DNA of 64,000 nucleotides from Temnothorax longispinosus (GCF_030848805.1 NC_092365.1:7688001-7752000); one strand, 5' to 3'. Numbered from the stretch's first letter, positions 31,998 to 43,473 are shown. Notes: a model not told the origin generated them from the letters alone. Numbers and translations are program-made.

Positions 31998-32598
31998 CTG
32001 ATTAATCCCGGCGATGGAAGCGGGATGAGAAGGACGCGCGTGGAAGGTGTTAACTCAATATTCACTTTATTTTTGTGTAACTCAGACCACAGTCTGAGCC
32101 GTCTTTAATGCGTCTTTAATGCGTCAAAATTGATACAATCTGACCTGAGAGTGATGAGCGGTGAACAAAATGAGATGTCGATATAGTCCGTGTAAATGAG
32201 AGGCAATTATATTAATTGCCGTCCTCTTCGATGAATCGCCCGTGAGCCGGTGAGACACGTGGCGGTCGGCACTCGCGCACATGTGAGCCTGAGTCGTCGT
32301 GTTGATGTACCCGAGTAAAGCTGGATGAGCGGTCGCTTTACATGTTAATGCAGTATCTCGGCAGCTGTTGTAATCACTGCGGTGGGCACTTCAATGTGTA
32401 GTCACAATCGAAAATGCACAGAGCACACGTCGTGCGTCTGATCACTGCGCGGCCATTTGTACAACTCTGAATATCGCGAGGAAAACGTTGGCGATGAGCG
32501 CGCCCGTGCGTGCGCAAGCTGCCGCGGTGATCGGGAGTCGATACCCGATCGATGCTGCCATCTGATCGGACGGCGCAACGTTAACGGAATCTCGAACA
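31998..32598. mobile_element. ~600-bp LTR-like insertion in the pogo-like gene tail
   Basis: Flanks GAAATCG (31991-31997) and GAGATCG (32599-32605) look like a 7-bp duplication with one mismatch. Joining them keeps the Lys/Arg-rich reading frame (IVREIEKRKK) open. The insert is GC-richer, begins CTGATTAATCCCGG and ends CTCGAACA, with no ORF. TG..CA ends one base in suggest an LTR, but class is unknown. Confidence 0.5.
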
Positions 32599-33703
32599 GA
32601 GATCGAAAAACGAAAAAAGCTTAGAGTAGAAGTGAAAAAAAGAAAGGCCGAAGAAAAGCAAAACAAAGGCTGTACTTGAAAAAAAAAAGCTGGATCAAAA
32701 GATTAAAAGATTGATGGCTAAAAAAAGATTAGAATCAAACAAGAAAAAGTTGATTAAACATTACACATTTTTTTTTAAGTACTTTGAATGTATTGCCAAA
32801 GATTCTGTGCAACATCTGTTTTTATAAAGTTTTAAATTCATTGAATAAGTTAAAGTAATAAATTAAAGTTAAATTAAATAAGTTAAAATAAAAAATTATA
32901 ATAATATATTATATTGTTATTAGATTTAAAATTTAAAAAACTTTTACTTATAACTACGAAATTATAAAACTGTTTATTTATAATTTACTAAATTTATAGA
33001 AAATTATTTGTTCGAAATTATAATAAATAAAAAATTGTTTATCAGACAAAATAAACATTTCTGGTGTTTATTTTATTACCTCTTAAGTGTTTACGTTCGA
33101 CAAGATAAAATTTTATTTATTAAAATTATTTTTAATACACTATAATAGTTATGGTCAGTTATTAGGACCTCAAAAATTAAACACAGGGACACCTATTTTT
33201 GATCGGCCATGTATTGGGACATCGCACAGTGTTGCGCAGCGCCCAATTTCATGGACAAAAGCCGTTTTATGAAACGTAAAATAGGAAGTTTTCCTTTTTG
33301 TAAATCTAAAGCGTAATGTTTAAAGTAAAGGAAAACGCATAAATAACAAGAATTTTTGCTCAGATAATAATCTTACAGATCAAGAAATATGAGCGAATGA
33401 AAAAAACTGTTATATGAGTACAATCATACCTATATTAAAAGATCATGTTCTTCACGGTAAATTAGTACTGGAGAATTGTATTCATAATTTAAAAATAATC
33501 TATGCATTAATCTTTTAATAAGCTGACTAATATTGGTTCTCATATGTCTTGCCAAATTATTTACAAATCTCATAATAAGAAACAGAAATATTGAATTATG
33601 TTACGTACATTGTGTTACACTGTGTTAATAATGGTCTACGTCAAAAATTTGAAGCGTTATTTACATGAGACAGTTTGAACTTTCTGCGCAAAAAACTATA
33701 TAA

Positions 33704-34049
33704 GGGCTGTGTTCAGAAATTTAACCTGGATAACTCTAAGCTATAGTTTACGTCTCTACGTACACTATAACATAGAGTTAGAGCCACCGCACAAGACTCT
33801 CGTATGATCACGTAGCGTAACGTAACGTAAATCAACGCACAAGAAACGTATCGGTTAGAGCCTCCGCACAAGCTCTCGTATGGTAACGTAACGTAGATCA
33901 ACGCACAAGAAACGTATAACGCCGTAACGGCCGTAACCAATACGTTTCTTGTGCGTTGGCTCACGTTATGTTACGCTACGTGACCATACGAGAGTCTTGT
34001 GCGGTGGCTCTTACCTAGGTGCGCTTAGGCGTAATTTCTGAATGCACCC
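33704..34049. mobile_element. PIF/Harbinger-type MITE
   Basis: Inverted ends GGG(C/T)TG.(G/A)TTCAGAAATTT and AATTTCTGAATGCACCC, flanked by TAA on both sides (33701-33703, 34050-34052). GG-starting TIRs and a 3-bp TWA duplication are typical of PIF/Harbinger. The interior has repeated ACGTTACG/GTAACGTAACG and GTGCGGTGGCTC / GAGCCACCGCAC blocks, so most of the 346 bp can fold back. It lies wholly within the Transib-like element, so it is younger. Confidence 0.7.
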
Positions 34050-34203
34050 TAAAATGCAATCGCTGCGCGCGCATGCGCCGTCGGGCGCCGCATCATGGCT
34101 GCCAGCGACTCAAAACTCATTCGCGCGCGCTCGACTCGTGCGATAAATGAGCGGAGCATATTATTCACAAATTTTATAAAAAAAATAAAACAAAGACGTC
34201 ATG

Positions 34204-34560
34204 GCGCTAACAAAACGTTACATATTTACCAGATTGTATGATGAGCAATGGTCAGAAAATACAACAAATCAAGTTGAATATATAATTAGCATTATAGACA
34301 AGTAATTCTATGAAGCAGCTTTGTTTTTTATTTTGTTAACAATTATTTTTTAATAGTGTTTATGACTTTTTATAGCAAACTTGATCGTTCATTACCCGAG
34401 AAAAGAACAATCTATCGAAATAGAATTAGTGCATTTATTTCACAATTAAAGAATAGATGGAATAAGTGTCAACGTAAACTTGATCGTTTTCTGAATCAAA
34501 ATCAAGTCTGGCTTGACTCAGATTTTAATATTTCTAAAAATACATCACTCCACGTCCAAG
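34204..34560 (+). other. Possible coding remnant inside the Transib-like element
   Basis: ATGGCGCTAACAAAACG at 34201 opens MALTKRYIFTRLYDEQWSENT, stopping at about 34303. A second open segment (34356-34550) reads FYSKLDRSLPEKRTIYRNR, FISQLKNRWNKCQRKLDRF and ends DSDFNI. The two are separated by ~50 bp with an intron-like TTTTTTTAATAG, but the phases do not join cleanly. No family recognised; it could be a transposase N-terminus or cargo. Confidence 0.25.
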
Positions 34561-34789
34561 GTCCAAGGTCCAAGGAATATCTCATTCCCGCACGGGTTCG
34601 AATGGGGAATTTCTCGCGTGGGAAATTGGCTATTTGTCGCACAGATGGCGCGCGCGGAATGGGCCACTTTCCACGCACGTGTGATATAAATACATTTTAA
34701 ATGCCGTTTTTTGTCCATGAAATCGGGTGCTGTGCAACACTGTGCATTGGATCTATTATTTCTGTTTATAATTAATTTACTATTGCATA

Positions 34790-36560
34790 ACAATATTGTT
34801 TTTTGTACATGACTTGGTTAAATCCTGGCGTGACAAGGGCATCATTAATGACAGTATGTACCGCCGATTGAACTGTACGAATGGTAATCTCTCGAGATGC
34901 TCTGGTCTGCCGAAGGTGCATAAACCCGGCCTCCCGTTACGCATTATTGTCTCGGCGCTGGGAAGTCCGCTATACAACGTAGCAAGTCTTTTGCAAAAAA
35001 TTTTACACTTATCTATCCCGAAACCGAAGTCACATATATATAAAAGATAGCTGGTCTTTCGTTGAATTTATTAATAACAGTCAGATAAAGGAGGATGAAA
35101 TACTCATTTCACTTGACGTTACTGCACTTTTCACAAATATTCCAAAAGATCTGGTACTTAAAGGAATAGAGAAAAGATGAAGTCACATTTCGAAAAAACA
35201 GACCTGAATGTACAATAATTTTTATACGCTATTGACTTGATTCTATCCTCCACTAGCTTCAGTTTTAACGGTGCGATTTATGAGCAGATTTTCGGCAGTC
35301 CTATGGGGTCTCCTTTATCTCCTGACGTCTCTGACATTGTAATGGATGATCTGGAGACGCACTGCCTGAACCTGCTAGATTTCGATATCCCGATTTTTTT
35401 CAGATATGTTGATGACATCTTCGCTGTTGTCCCTAAACTTAAAGTTGACACAATATTAAGAGCTTTTAATAACTATCACCCCAGACTGAAATTCACATAT
35501 GAAACGGAAAAGGACGGGTCACTTAACTTTCTTGACACAACGGTGATCCGAAATGGCAATACTTTCATAACGAACAGGTACAGGAAACCTACGTTTTCTG
35601 GACAGTATACAAATTTTTACTCGAATCATCCGTTAAAATACAAAATAAACATCATCACAAGCCGTTGATCGCGCTATTTTACTCTCTGTCAAAAAATTCC
35701 ACAATTTTAACATCAAAACTGTTAAAGATATCTTGATCAACAACTGTTTTCCAAAGTCAATCATTAATAAATACATTGCCAAAAAATTAAATCACCTTAA
35801 AACACGAAATAACACGTCCACCGATGATAATAAAATAATTTTTTATCCAAAGAATAGTATACCATTACCATATGTGAAAGATCTGAGTGAGTCCATAAGT
35901 CGTGATTTAAAGAAAGTCAATATTAATACTCTATATACGGTCCCTAAAAACTCGACTGCATAATAAAAAGAGGGAAAGACAGGATAGATGATCTCAATCA
36001 AACTAAATTAGTGTATAAAATAAATTGCAAAAACTGTAATGCCGCATATATCGGGTAGACAAAACGGCACTTATACACGCGTCTCAAGGAGCACCAAAAC
36101 GACATAAAAAAGGACGTCAGCAATCATTCCGTGGTTAGCTGTCACAGAACATCATATGGACATGACTTCGATTGGAAAAAAACCAGTAATTTTACATAAG
36201 GAGAAACAGACTAAGAAGAGGGAAATAGCGAAAATGTTTTTTATAAAAAAATTCAACGGTAACATAAATTTACAAAGAGACACAGAGAAGCTCAACGCTC
36301 TCTACGAACGAATTATAGAAGAGACATAATTTTCCTACTTCTTATTCTGTTCTCCCCTCCTAATCGCTGTAAGCTATAGTGTTTTGTTATTCTCCGAGTC
36401 CGCACATTAGCAGTAACATCTCCGACCGAACAAGTTCATTCGACGATTGAATATGCCGAATATGCCGTGTCAACGTTCATTTATACATTGTAATTCTCAA
36501 CAAACAAATTGTGTAAGCGCTTAATTTATATTAATTGTGGATTATACGTGTTACAAGTCG
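34790..36560 (+). mobile_element. Penelope-like element, copy 2 (5' truncated, degenerate)
   Basis: Starts abruptly within the RT near the position equivalent to 28950 of copy 1 and extends to a tail past 36330. Nucleotide identity with copy 1 is moderate, so the two are separate old insertions of related families. Confidence 0.65.
34800..36330 (+). pseudogene. Penelope-like RT/GIY-YIG remnant, copy 2
   Basis: RT motifs SRCSGLPKVHKPGLPLRIIVS, YEQIFGSPMGSPLSPDVSDIV, and FFRYVDDIFAVVP (active-site YVDD kept here, unlike copy 1), then NFLDTTVIRNG and NRYRKPTFSGQY. After stops near 35048, 35179 and 35668 the endonuclease region reads CKNCNAAYIG (a stop replaces the next codon) with HQNDIKKD and NHSVVS. 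Thumb and GIY-YIG spacing match Penelope-type proteins. Several stops and shifts make it dead. Confidence 0.7.
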
Positions 36561-36995
36561 TAATTTTTATTCATTAGTTTTAGATGTAGCGTAGCAGGCA
36601 TTATGCCTAACTAATTAACAATTTTGGTAATTGTATAGATGGGGGGGATCACTTTGGATGACCTTGATATTTTAGTATGTTGTCAAGGTCACCCTCCTGA
36701 GTGACCTTCAGAAGGTTTCAGCCCGCGCTCGTTATTCGTTAAAAAGTTATTAACAAAAAAAGTTTGGAAAATATAGCAGCTATTTTGAGTATTGGAAGGC
36801 ATAAATAACGGTAATTATGCAATAATAGGGACCACCCTCCGATGACCTTGACCTTGACATATGTTGTCAAGGTCATGACTCCGAGTGACCTTCAAAAGTT
36901 TAAATGTTTAAAGCGCGTCAACTAACCTATGTAGGTTAGTGACGCGCTTTAAAAGTATTTAAGTGTTTAATCCATTAAGTGTTAAGCATGTATAT

Positions 36996-38408
36996 GGGAC
37001 GTTCCATGACAACCGGGTCAGGGCCGTCTCCAAAATTCTATTGAACCGATTAAAATGGTTAAAGGCTTAAAATCTTTGTTTTTGTGTGCTTTATCAAATA
37101 CAGTGTGGTAATTTTGAAAATTTAATATGGCGGTCAAAATATGGCGCTTCATATGAGTTAAAAACACAAATCATATAATTAAATTGTTGTTTCTAATGGA
37201 AAAAAAAGGATACATAGCTTGTGAGTAGATAGCACTAAGATTTGGATGTCTCTCAAAAAAATAAAAATGACGGATCCAATATGGCGGACGAATTTTTCTT
37301 AAATTCATCAGATTTACTTGAAACTCGTTACTCGGGGGTTTTTGGAGTCGCTGATTACAAAATTAAAGTCAGATTTTAAAAATTCAAAATGGCGGATCCA
37401 ATATTGCGGACTGATTTTTTTAAAATTCATCGGATTCACTTGAAACTCGTTACTCGGGGGTTTTTGGGGTCGCTGATTACGAAATTGAAGTCAGTTTAGA
37501 GAAATTCAAAATGGCGGATCCTATATATCCAACAAAGGCAAGATGTAATAATTCAACCGACGAAGGCAAGATGTAATGCATCATCCAGCCAGCAAAGGCA
37601 AGATGTAATCGACAATCCAGCCAGCAAAGGCAAGATGTAATAATCCAACCAACCTTGGTTACGAACGAATGTATTTGACGTATTTTTATTGAACAGATAC
37701 AGTAATAGGCTGATATGATACGTCATGCACAAGACTGATGCAATGGACTGATATAAAGAATGTAATAGCGGATCGTAACACCGCTCCTAGGTAGAATATA
37801 GGTCCAATGTAAGGAAAAATAGGTCCATTGTAGGACAAAATAGGTTCTATGTAGGATCAAAGTAGGTTTAATGTAGTGACAAAGAAGATTTAGTGTTGGT
37901 TAAAAGTTAGTTCACCGTTAGATTCGTAATCAACAACCCCAAAAACTCCTGAGTAACGTGTTTCAAGTAAATCCAATGAATTAAAAAAAATCAGTCCGCC
38001 ATATTGAATCCGCCATTTTGAATTTTTAAAATCTGACTTCAATTTCGTAATCAGCGACCCCAAAAACCCCTGAGTAACGAGTTTCAAGTGAATCTGATGA
38101 ATTTAAGAAAAATTCGTCCGCCATATTAAATCCGCCATTTTTATTTTTTTTGAGAGACATCCAAATCTTAGTACTCTCTACTCACAAGCTATGTATCCTC
38201 TTTTTTTCATTAGAAACAACAATTTAATCATATGATTTGTGTTTTTAACTCATATGAAGCGCCATATTTTGACCGCCATATTGAATTTTCAAAAGTACCA
38301 CACTGTATTTGATAGAGCACACAAAAACAAAGATTTTAAGCCCTAAATCATTTTAATCGGTTCAATAGAATTTTGGAGACGGCCCTGTCCCGGTTGACAT
38401 GGAACGTC

Positions 38409-38410
<2 letters not shown>
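36996..38410. mobile_element. Foldback element with ~510-bp inverted arms
   Basis: Ends GGGACGTTCCATGACAACCGG (36996) and CCGGTTGACATGGAACGTCCC (38410). The arms run inwards to about 37515 and 37900 and include a twice-repeated block with CTTGAAACTCGTTACTCGGG and several AAAATGGCGGA/TCCGCCATTTT words. The centre (37525-37890) holds two minisatellites and no ORF. The right end abuts an (AT)n run, so a TA-type duplication is possible but not provable. Long-TIR foldback without coding; class unknown. Confidence 0.75.
37525..37890. repeat. Two minisatellites in the foldback centre
   Basis: First, four to five units around AAAGGCAAGATGTAAT spaced ~36 bp (37535-37650). Then four to five units of ~20 bp of the form ATAGGTCCA(A/T)TGTAGGA (37795-37880). 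Confidence 0.8.

Positions 38411-38452
<42 letters not shown>
38411..38452. repeat. (AT)n microsatellite
   Basis: About 21 perfect AT dinucleotides directly after the foldback terminus. Confidence 0.95.
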
Positions 38453-38456
<4 letters not shown>

Positions 38457-38475
38457 GAGCTTGTAAAGCGCGCCA

Positions 38476-38745
38476 GGTTCCACGCGAACCTAGGTTCACC
38501 CCCACCCCCTTGCTTTCGGGGGAGGTGCGGTAGCCCCTCCCTCGCTTACGCGTGTACTGTTTATAAACACACAATTGACGTATTATTTATAAATTCACGC
38601 GTGGAAAGTAAATATGAATTTTTAAATAATACGTCAATTGTGTATATAAACAGTACACACGTAAGCGAGGGAGGGGCTACCGCACGTCCCCCGAAAGCAG
38701 GAGGGGGTGGGGGTGAACCTAGGTTCGCGTGGAAAGTGTATGCGT
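38476..38745. repeat. Palindromic MITE-like element
   Basis: Arms 38476-38590 and 38625-38745 are inverted copies (GGTTC.ACGCGAACCTAGGTTC, GAGGGAGGGGCTACCGCAC, ACACAATTGACGTATTATTTA) with a ~35-bp centre. The C-rich block gives strong strand asymmetry (GGGGGTGGGGG). No clear target duplication. Confidence 0.75.
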
Positions 38746-38865
38746 GAACTATTTCGACATATTTATTAGTCATTTATACCTTTCAATACTCAAAATAGCT
38801 GCTCTATTTTCCAAACTTTTTTTGTTAATAACTTTTTAACGAATAACGAGCGCTTACTTAAAACC

Positions 38866-39063
38866 TGTTGGAGGTTTAAGGATCTTTCGGGTAAATTACG
38901 AGACGTGACTTTATGCGTGCGTACAGCGTGTATTTCAGACGGAGACTGACGAACACGTCAGAGAAGGGAATGCTTGGGAGCGCGATCTACCTTCGTTCGA
39001 ACCAAAACAATATAACGAACTAGATAGGTAAACTGAACCAAAATTAAATTCAATATTTCAACA
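38866..39063 (-). repeat. Copia 3' LTR
   Basis: 198 bp, TGTTG..CAACA, one substitution relative to the other LTR; preceded on the minus strand by the polypurine tract. Confidence 0.95.
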
Positions 39064-39086
39064 TCCCCCTTAGAATTTAATGTCTC

Positions 39087-41110
39087 TTAACGAACAAAAA
39101 AAATTAAACCCATTTCAATTGCACACTGTCTTAGTCTTTCTTTAGGAAGTCCCTTGGTTAACGCGTCGGCAATCATTCCACCGGTATCTATGTGTTGAAT
39201 GGTTACGTCCTTTCGTTGAACGTGCTCCCTGATGAAGTGATGCCTCACGTTAATGTGCTTTGTCCTTGGGCGATATGCAGCTGTTTTAGCAAGGTCTATG
39301 CTTCCTCTGTTATCACACAGAACCCTGGTTGGAGTAGCGACATATTCCCTTGACACATCTTGAAATAGATTCCTTATCCAAAGAATTTCTTGACAGGCGG
39401 AGGACAATGACATGTACTCTGCCTCTGTCGTCGAAAGAGCAATCGTAATTTGCTTCTTCGAATTCCATGATATTGGTCCACCATTGAATCGTAGTAAGTA
39501 GCCTGTGATTGAATGTCTTTCGTTTAGCTGGTTGCCCCAGTCGGAATCACAAAACATCTCTAAGTTTGCTTCTTTAAATCCGTAGCAAATTGATGTGTTT
39601 ACCGTTCCTTTGAGGTACCTAAATATTCTCTTCACAGCCATCCAATGATTTTTGGCTGGATCCCTTGTGAATCTGCTTAAAACGCCTACTGCGAAACTGA
39701 TGTCCGGTCTAGTCGTTTGACTCAGATATAGAAGCGATCCAATCGCTTGTCTGTACGGGATCTTCTTCATTTCCATCCTGTCTTCATTGGTCCTAGAGTC
39801 CTCTTCTTTGATCAATTGCTGACTCACATCGAACGGTGTCGATACTGGATTACATTCAGCCATGTTGAATCTTGAGAGAATTGTTTCTATATAATGTCTC
39901 TGTTCTATCCATAGTTTCCTCTGACTTCTGTTGCGATGAACGTGCATGCCTAGGAAATACTTGATTGGTCCTAAGTCTTTGATCTTGAATCTTTTGTTCA
40001 ATTCGTTCTTGACCTTTTTTATTTCATTTCTGTCTTCGTTGATGATCAATATGTCGTCAACATATATGATTATGTAGATAATCGTGTTTCCTTTCCTGTA
40101 GAAGAAGACACATTGATCAGCTTTTGACTGTACAAATCCCATTCGCTTTAGCGTTTCAGTAAGTTTGATATTCCAGGCACGACTGCCTTGCTTGAGGCCA
40201 TATATCGCTTTTTGAAGTTTACATACTTTTCTGGGATGATTAACGTTCACAAAACCCTCTGGTTGACTGATGTAAACTTCTTCTTCGAGTTCTCCATTGA
40301 GGAAAGCGGTGTCTACGTCCAGATGATCCACGTAAAGATCCTTTTTTGCTGCTAATGCTAGTAACAATCTAATTGAAGCGAGCCTGGCCACTGGTGCGTA
40401 CGTTTCATCGAATTCTTGTCCATATTTTTGGGAGCATCCTTTTGCTACCAAGCGTGCCTTGTATCGCTCCAGATTTCCATTCTTATCATATTTTCTTTTA
40501 AATACCCATTTGGTACTGATTACCCTTTTTCCTTGTGGCAAGTCGACCAATGTCCATGTATTGTTTTCTTGTAGACTCTTTATCTCTTTCTCCATCGCCT
40601 TTCTCCATTCTATTCCATTCTCGTCCTCCAGCGCTTCCTTCAAGGAGGACGGATCTGTGGATTCCTCAGCGTACGTGAGATATGTGGCTTGTTCGTCTAA
40701 CTGTCTATTCTTTTTTGTTCGAGCGGATCTTCGCGGTGTGACTGGTTCTGTATCTGTTGATTTTGTTCTTTGTCCCTTTTGTTTCTTGACATTTTGGTGT
40801 GATGGCTTGGGTAAAGCCTTTTCTTGAACTTGCGGTGGGGGTTCTTCCTCCTCTTGCTGAAGAATGTCTGCCTGTCCTTGTGGATAAATTTCTTCCTGAG
40901 CCTGTTCATAATCTTCTTGCATTGCAGATGAACTCTCAGACAAAACTGAAATTATTGACTCGTTATCTGAAGTATCTTCAAGTTGATTTTCTTCCATGTT
41001 GCCTCCTGATAGATTCAGTTGAATTTGCTTCGGCTTCTTTGAGGGAGCCTGTGTGTGTGGCTCAATAAACGTTACGTCACGGGCTTTGATTATCTCGCTT
41101 GTCCCGCGAG
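39087..41110 (-). CDS. Copia reverse transcriptase and RNase H
   Basis: Open from the shift near 41125 (KARDVTFIEP) to a stop at 39087. A Glu/Gln-rich linker is followed by RT: W..AMEKEIKSLQENNTW, VISTKWVFKRK, ARLVAKGCSQ, YAPVARL, DVDTAFLNGEL, AIYGLKQ, and the active-site YVDDILI. The connection and RNase H carry GSLLYLSQTTRPDI, FCDSDWGNQ, STTEAEYMSL and ADALTKGLP. All expected catalytic residues are visible. An internal ATG (40997) gives 636 residues, but in the element this region would be the C-terminal part of one polyprotein. Confidence 0.9.
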
Positions 41111-43126
41111 GGGCATTATCTTCAATAATCTATAGGCCTTGGAGTCTTCACAATATCCTAGCATAATGCATTCGGTTGACTTGGCGTCCCACTTCTTTCT
41201 CTTTTCTTTTGGGATGTGTGCCATTGTTTTACTTCCAAATATGCGGAGGTGTGATACGTCAGGTTTTACTCCATACCATGCTTCTTCAGGCGTTTTGGAC
41301 TTCAATGCTGCTGTAGGCGACCTGTTGAGTAAATACGCCGCCGTCGACGTTGCTTCCGCCCAGAGACGAGTTGGAAGGTCTGCACTTATCAGCATGCTCC
41401 TGGCCTTTTCTACGACTGTTCGATTGTACCGCTCTGCAACACCATTCTGTTGTGGCGTGTAGGGTACCGTTGTCTGATGCCGGATTCTTGTAATTTCTTC
41501 TTGAGTTTGTTGTTAACATATTCCCTGCCGTTGTCGGACCTAATTGTTTTGATCCTTTTTTCTAGCTGATTCTCTGCGAAGTTCTTGAAAATTTCGAAAT
41601 ACTCGGGTACTTCTTCTTTACTTTTTAAAAAGTAAACAGTGGCTTTTCTGGAAAAATCATCAATGAAAGTTAAAAAATATTTGGCTCCTCCCATAGATGT
41701 TGTCTCCATGGGGCCGCATAAATCTGTGTGTATTAACTCGAGAACTTTCGTAGCTCTCCTACCTTTGTGTGTGTATGGTAATTTATGTTGTTTACCTTTA
41801 ATGCATGTGACACAAACTTCGTGGTCTATACCTTGCAAATCATATCCAGTCACCAGACCCTTGTTTAGGCCTAATCGTTCGTGCCATAATCTTGCGTTGC
41901 TTGGAATGATTGCTTCAAATGCCTTGTCACTTTGCGTATCTAACTTGTAGAGCCCTCTGTACTTGGATGCTGTAGCCATAATCCTGTCATCTCTTCCTAA
42001 TATGAAGCACTTTTCGTCCTTGAACTTCACGGTTAGTCCTCTGTCCGTTAACTGACTGACTGATAACAGGTTTGCACCAAGCTCTGGCACGTGTAGCACA
42101 TCCTTTATTTTTATTTCGTCTATTTTGTTTTTTACCACAATCGAGGTGTTTATATCACCCTTTTTGCTTGATAAAATTTTTCTACCGTCCGCGATCTCGA
42201 TTTCATTTCTGAAACCTTCACTTATTTCCGCGAACCAATCGCGTCTACAGCTCATGTGTCTCGTCGCGCCCGAATCAATGTACCAGTCTTTACTGTTTTT
42301 CGAATGTTTATTATCTGAGATAAACACTTTATCACTCGAGTTTGTCGTATACTTCGCACTTTCTGATCTATTCTTATTATTTGCGCTGTTCTGTTTATTT
42401 TTCTCGCTCGTTCTGCAGTCCTTGGCGAAATGACCGTGTTTATTACAGGCATAGCAACGAACGCCACGTGACTTATTTGTCTTCTTAGCACGAAATGCCG
42501 AATCACCGTCTGTATGTTTCGTGTCCGTGTTGTGTTTCACGTCTTGAAGTAGCTTAGTTTTTATGGAGTCCGCTGATATTGGAATTCCGGAACTTTCCAG
42601 GCCCATTATCATCGGCCTGTATTCCTCTGGAAGACCGGCCAATAGGAGAGTGCCAATCCACTCATCCTTTACTTCAAATTTGAGCTCGTTGAGTTTATGC
42701 GCTGTTGTCATTATTTTATTTACATATTCTTCGGTTGACTCACAGTTTTGCAATTGCGTGGTGACTAAAGTTCTGAGCAATCCAACTCTCCGAGTCAACC
42801 CTGAATGCAGCCTCGAGATTATCCCATGCTTGCTTGGGAGTCGTGCTATTTTGAATATGTATGTAGTTTATTGGATCAACTGAGAGTATGATCTTGGACC
42901 TTGCGCGGGTCATTTTTTTGGCGTCGGCGACATATTCCGTTGCGCCGGTCACGCATCCCCACAAGTCTTCATACTCTAGATATGCCTGCATCGCAAATTT
43001 CCATGAATTGAAATTGCTGCGCCCTTGCAATTTACCTATCTGAAGGGCCGCCAGTGATGCCTGATTTGCCATTGTATCGTATTCTGTATTGCACGGTACA
43101 CTTCGAGTCTCACACGTGACGGTCAC
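41100..43126 (-). pseudogene. Copia gag, protease and integrase region (frameshifted)
   Basis: Gag begins near MANQASLAALQIGKLQG (ATG about 43072) with a gag_pre/UBN2-type region. The frame shifts at about 42800 (before VGLLRTLVTTQLQN). Zinc knuckle CYACNKHGHFAKDC is at about 42450. Protease motif DWYIDSGATRHM (catalytic DSG) follows. Integrase shows the HHCC start (WHERLGL, CVTCIKGKQ), IHTDLCGP, FIDDFSRK and IRSDNGREY (D, D, then the E region). A second shift at about 41473 moves the integrase end to another frame (RLWAEATSTAAYLLNRSP, GYCEDSKAYRL), and a third near 41125 separates it from RT. Each shift is a single base and could be a sequencing indel. Confidence 0.85.
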
Positions 43127-43275
43127 GCACTAACTTCATGCGCATTAGAGTCAGCTTTTATTGTCCGTTCGCCGATACTCTCAGTACGCATTTGCGAAAA
43201 ATAATTTCTGACGCGTGTTCACTTCACTCGCGTTATTTTCGCTGATTTTTACCCTTTCCGTCTGGGCCCATAACC

Positions 43276-43473
43276 TGTTGGAGGTTTAAGGATCTTTCGG
43301 GTAAATTACGAGACGTGACTTTATGCGTGCGTACAGCGTGTATTTCAGACGGAGACTGACGAACACGTCAGAGAAGGGAATGCTTGGGAGCGCGATCTAC
43401 CTTCGTTTGAACCAAAACAATATAACGAACTAGATAGGTAAACTGAACCAAAATTAAATTCAATATTTCAACA
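43276..43473 (-). repeat. Copia 5' LTR
   Basis: 198 bp, same ends; followed on the minus strand by the initiator-tRNA-Met type primer site. Confidence 0.95.

Larger units (their letters stand above)
26200..32830 (+). pseudogene. Degenerate pogo/Tigger-like DDE transposase gene, multiply interrupted
   Basis: N-terminal helix-turn-helix (KKYTQEDVCNALKEVEKGMS, then after a frameshift near 26313 IAAAIFKV), a second DNA-binding domain (KEEKLLVDWIVYCGERGFPVT to RHWWNNFCRRNPEVS), and a DDE_1 catalytic domain with FNLDESAFF (first D), VVLFIDGH (second D) and LYPNATHILQPLDVAVFHPLK (third acidic site region). This is the pogo/Tigger/Jerky architecture. Stops near 26909, 27135 and 27337 kill it. Downstream acidic exons (27711-27986, 28053-28100, 31523-31700, 31767-31990) with acceptor-like TTTAG and TACAG and the conserved VFIVLTSEEWQKQQ tail follow. 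The tail continues Lys-rich past an insertion to about 32690. Interrupted by a Penelope-like element and by an LTR-like insertion. Confidence 0.7.
33225..34744. mobile_element. Transib-like non-autonomous element with RSS-like ends
   Basis: Left end: heptamer CACAGTG (33225-33231), 23-bp spacer, nonamer-like ACAAAAGCC (33255-33263). The right end, inverted, shows CACAGTG (34744-34738), a 23-bp spacer and ACAAAAAAC. The two ~45-bp ends are inverted repeats of each other with about six differences. Flanking 5-mers are CATCG and CATTG, a possible 5-bp duplication with one change. Transib transposons, the source of RAG1, have CACWRTG-type ends with ACAAAA-like inner blocks and 5-bp duplications. 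The interior (1.5 kb) lacks a transposase and contains a MITE. Confidence 0.6.
38866..43473 (-). mobile_element. Copia LTR retrotransposon, young insertion
   Basis: 4608 bp with 198-bp LTRs at both ends, TGTTG..CAACA termini, and AAACC duplicated on both sides (38861-38865, 43474-43478). By direct comparison the LTRs differ at one position (C/T at 38998 versus 43408). On the minus strand the 5' LTR is followed by GGTTATGGGCCCAG (primer site, 43275-43262), and AAGGGGGA (39071-39064) precedes the 3' LTR as polypurine tract. Domain order gag, protease, integrase, RT, RNase H is that of Copia. Three single-base shifts break the polyprotein despite the young LTRs. Confidence 0.95.

Noticed and set aside
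38373..38773. Overlapping ORFs on both strands with similar Pro/Gly ends
   Set aside because: They read through a palindromic MITE and an (AT)n run; the symmetry comes from the inverted repeat.
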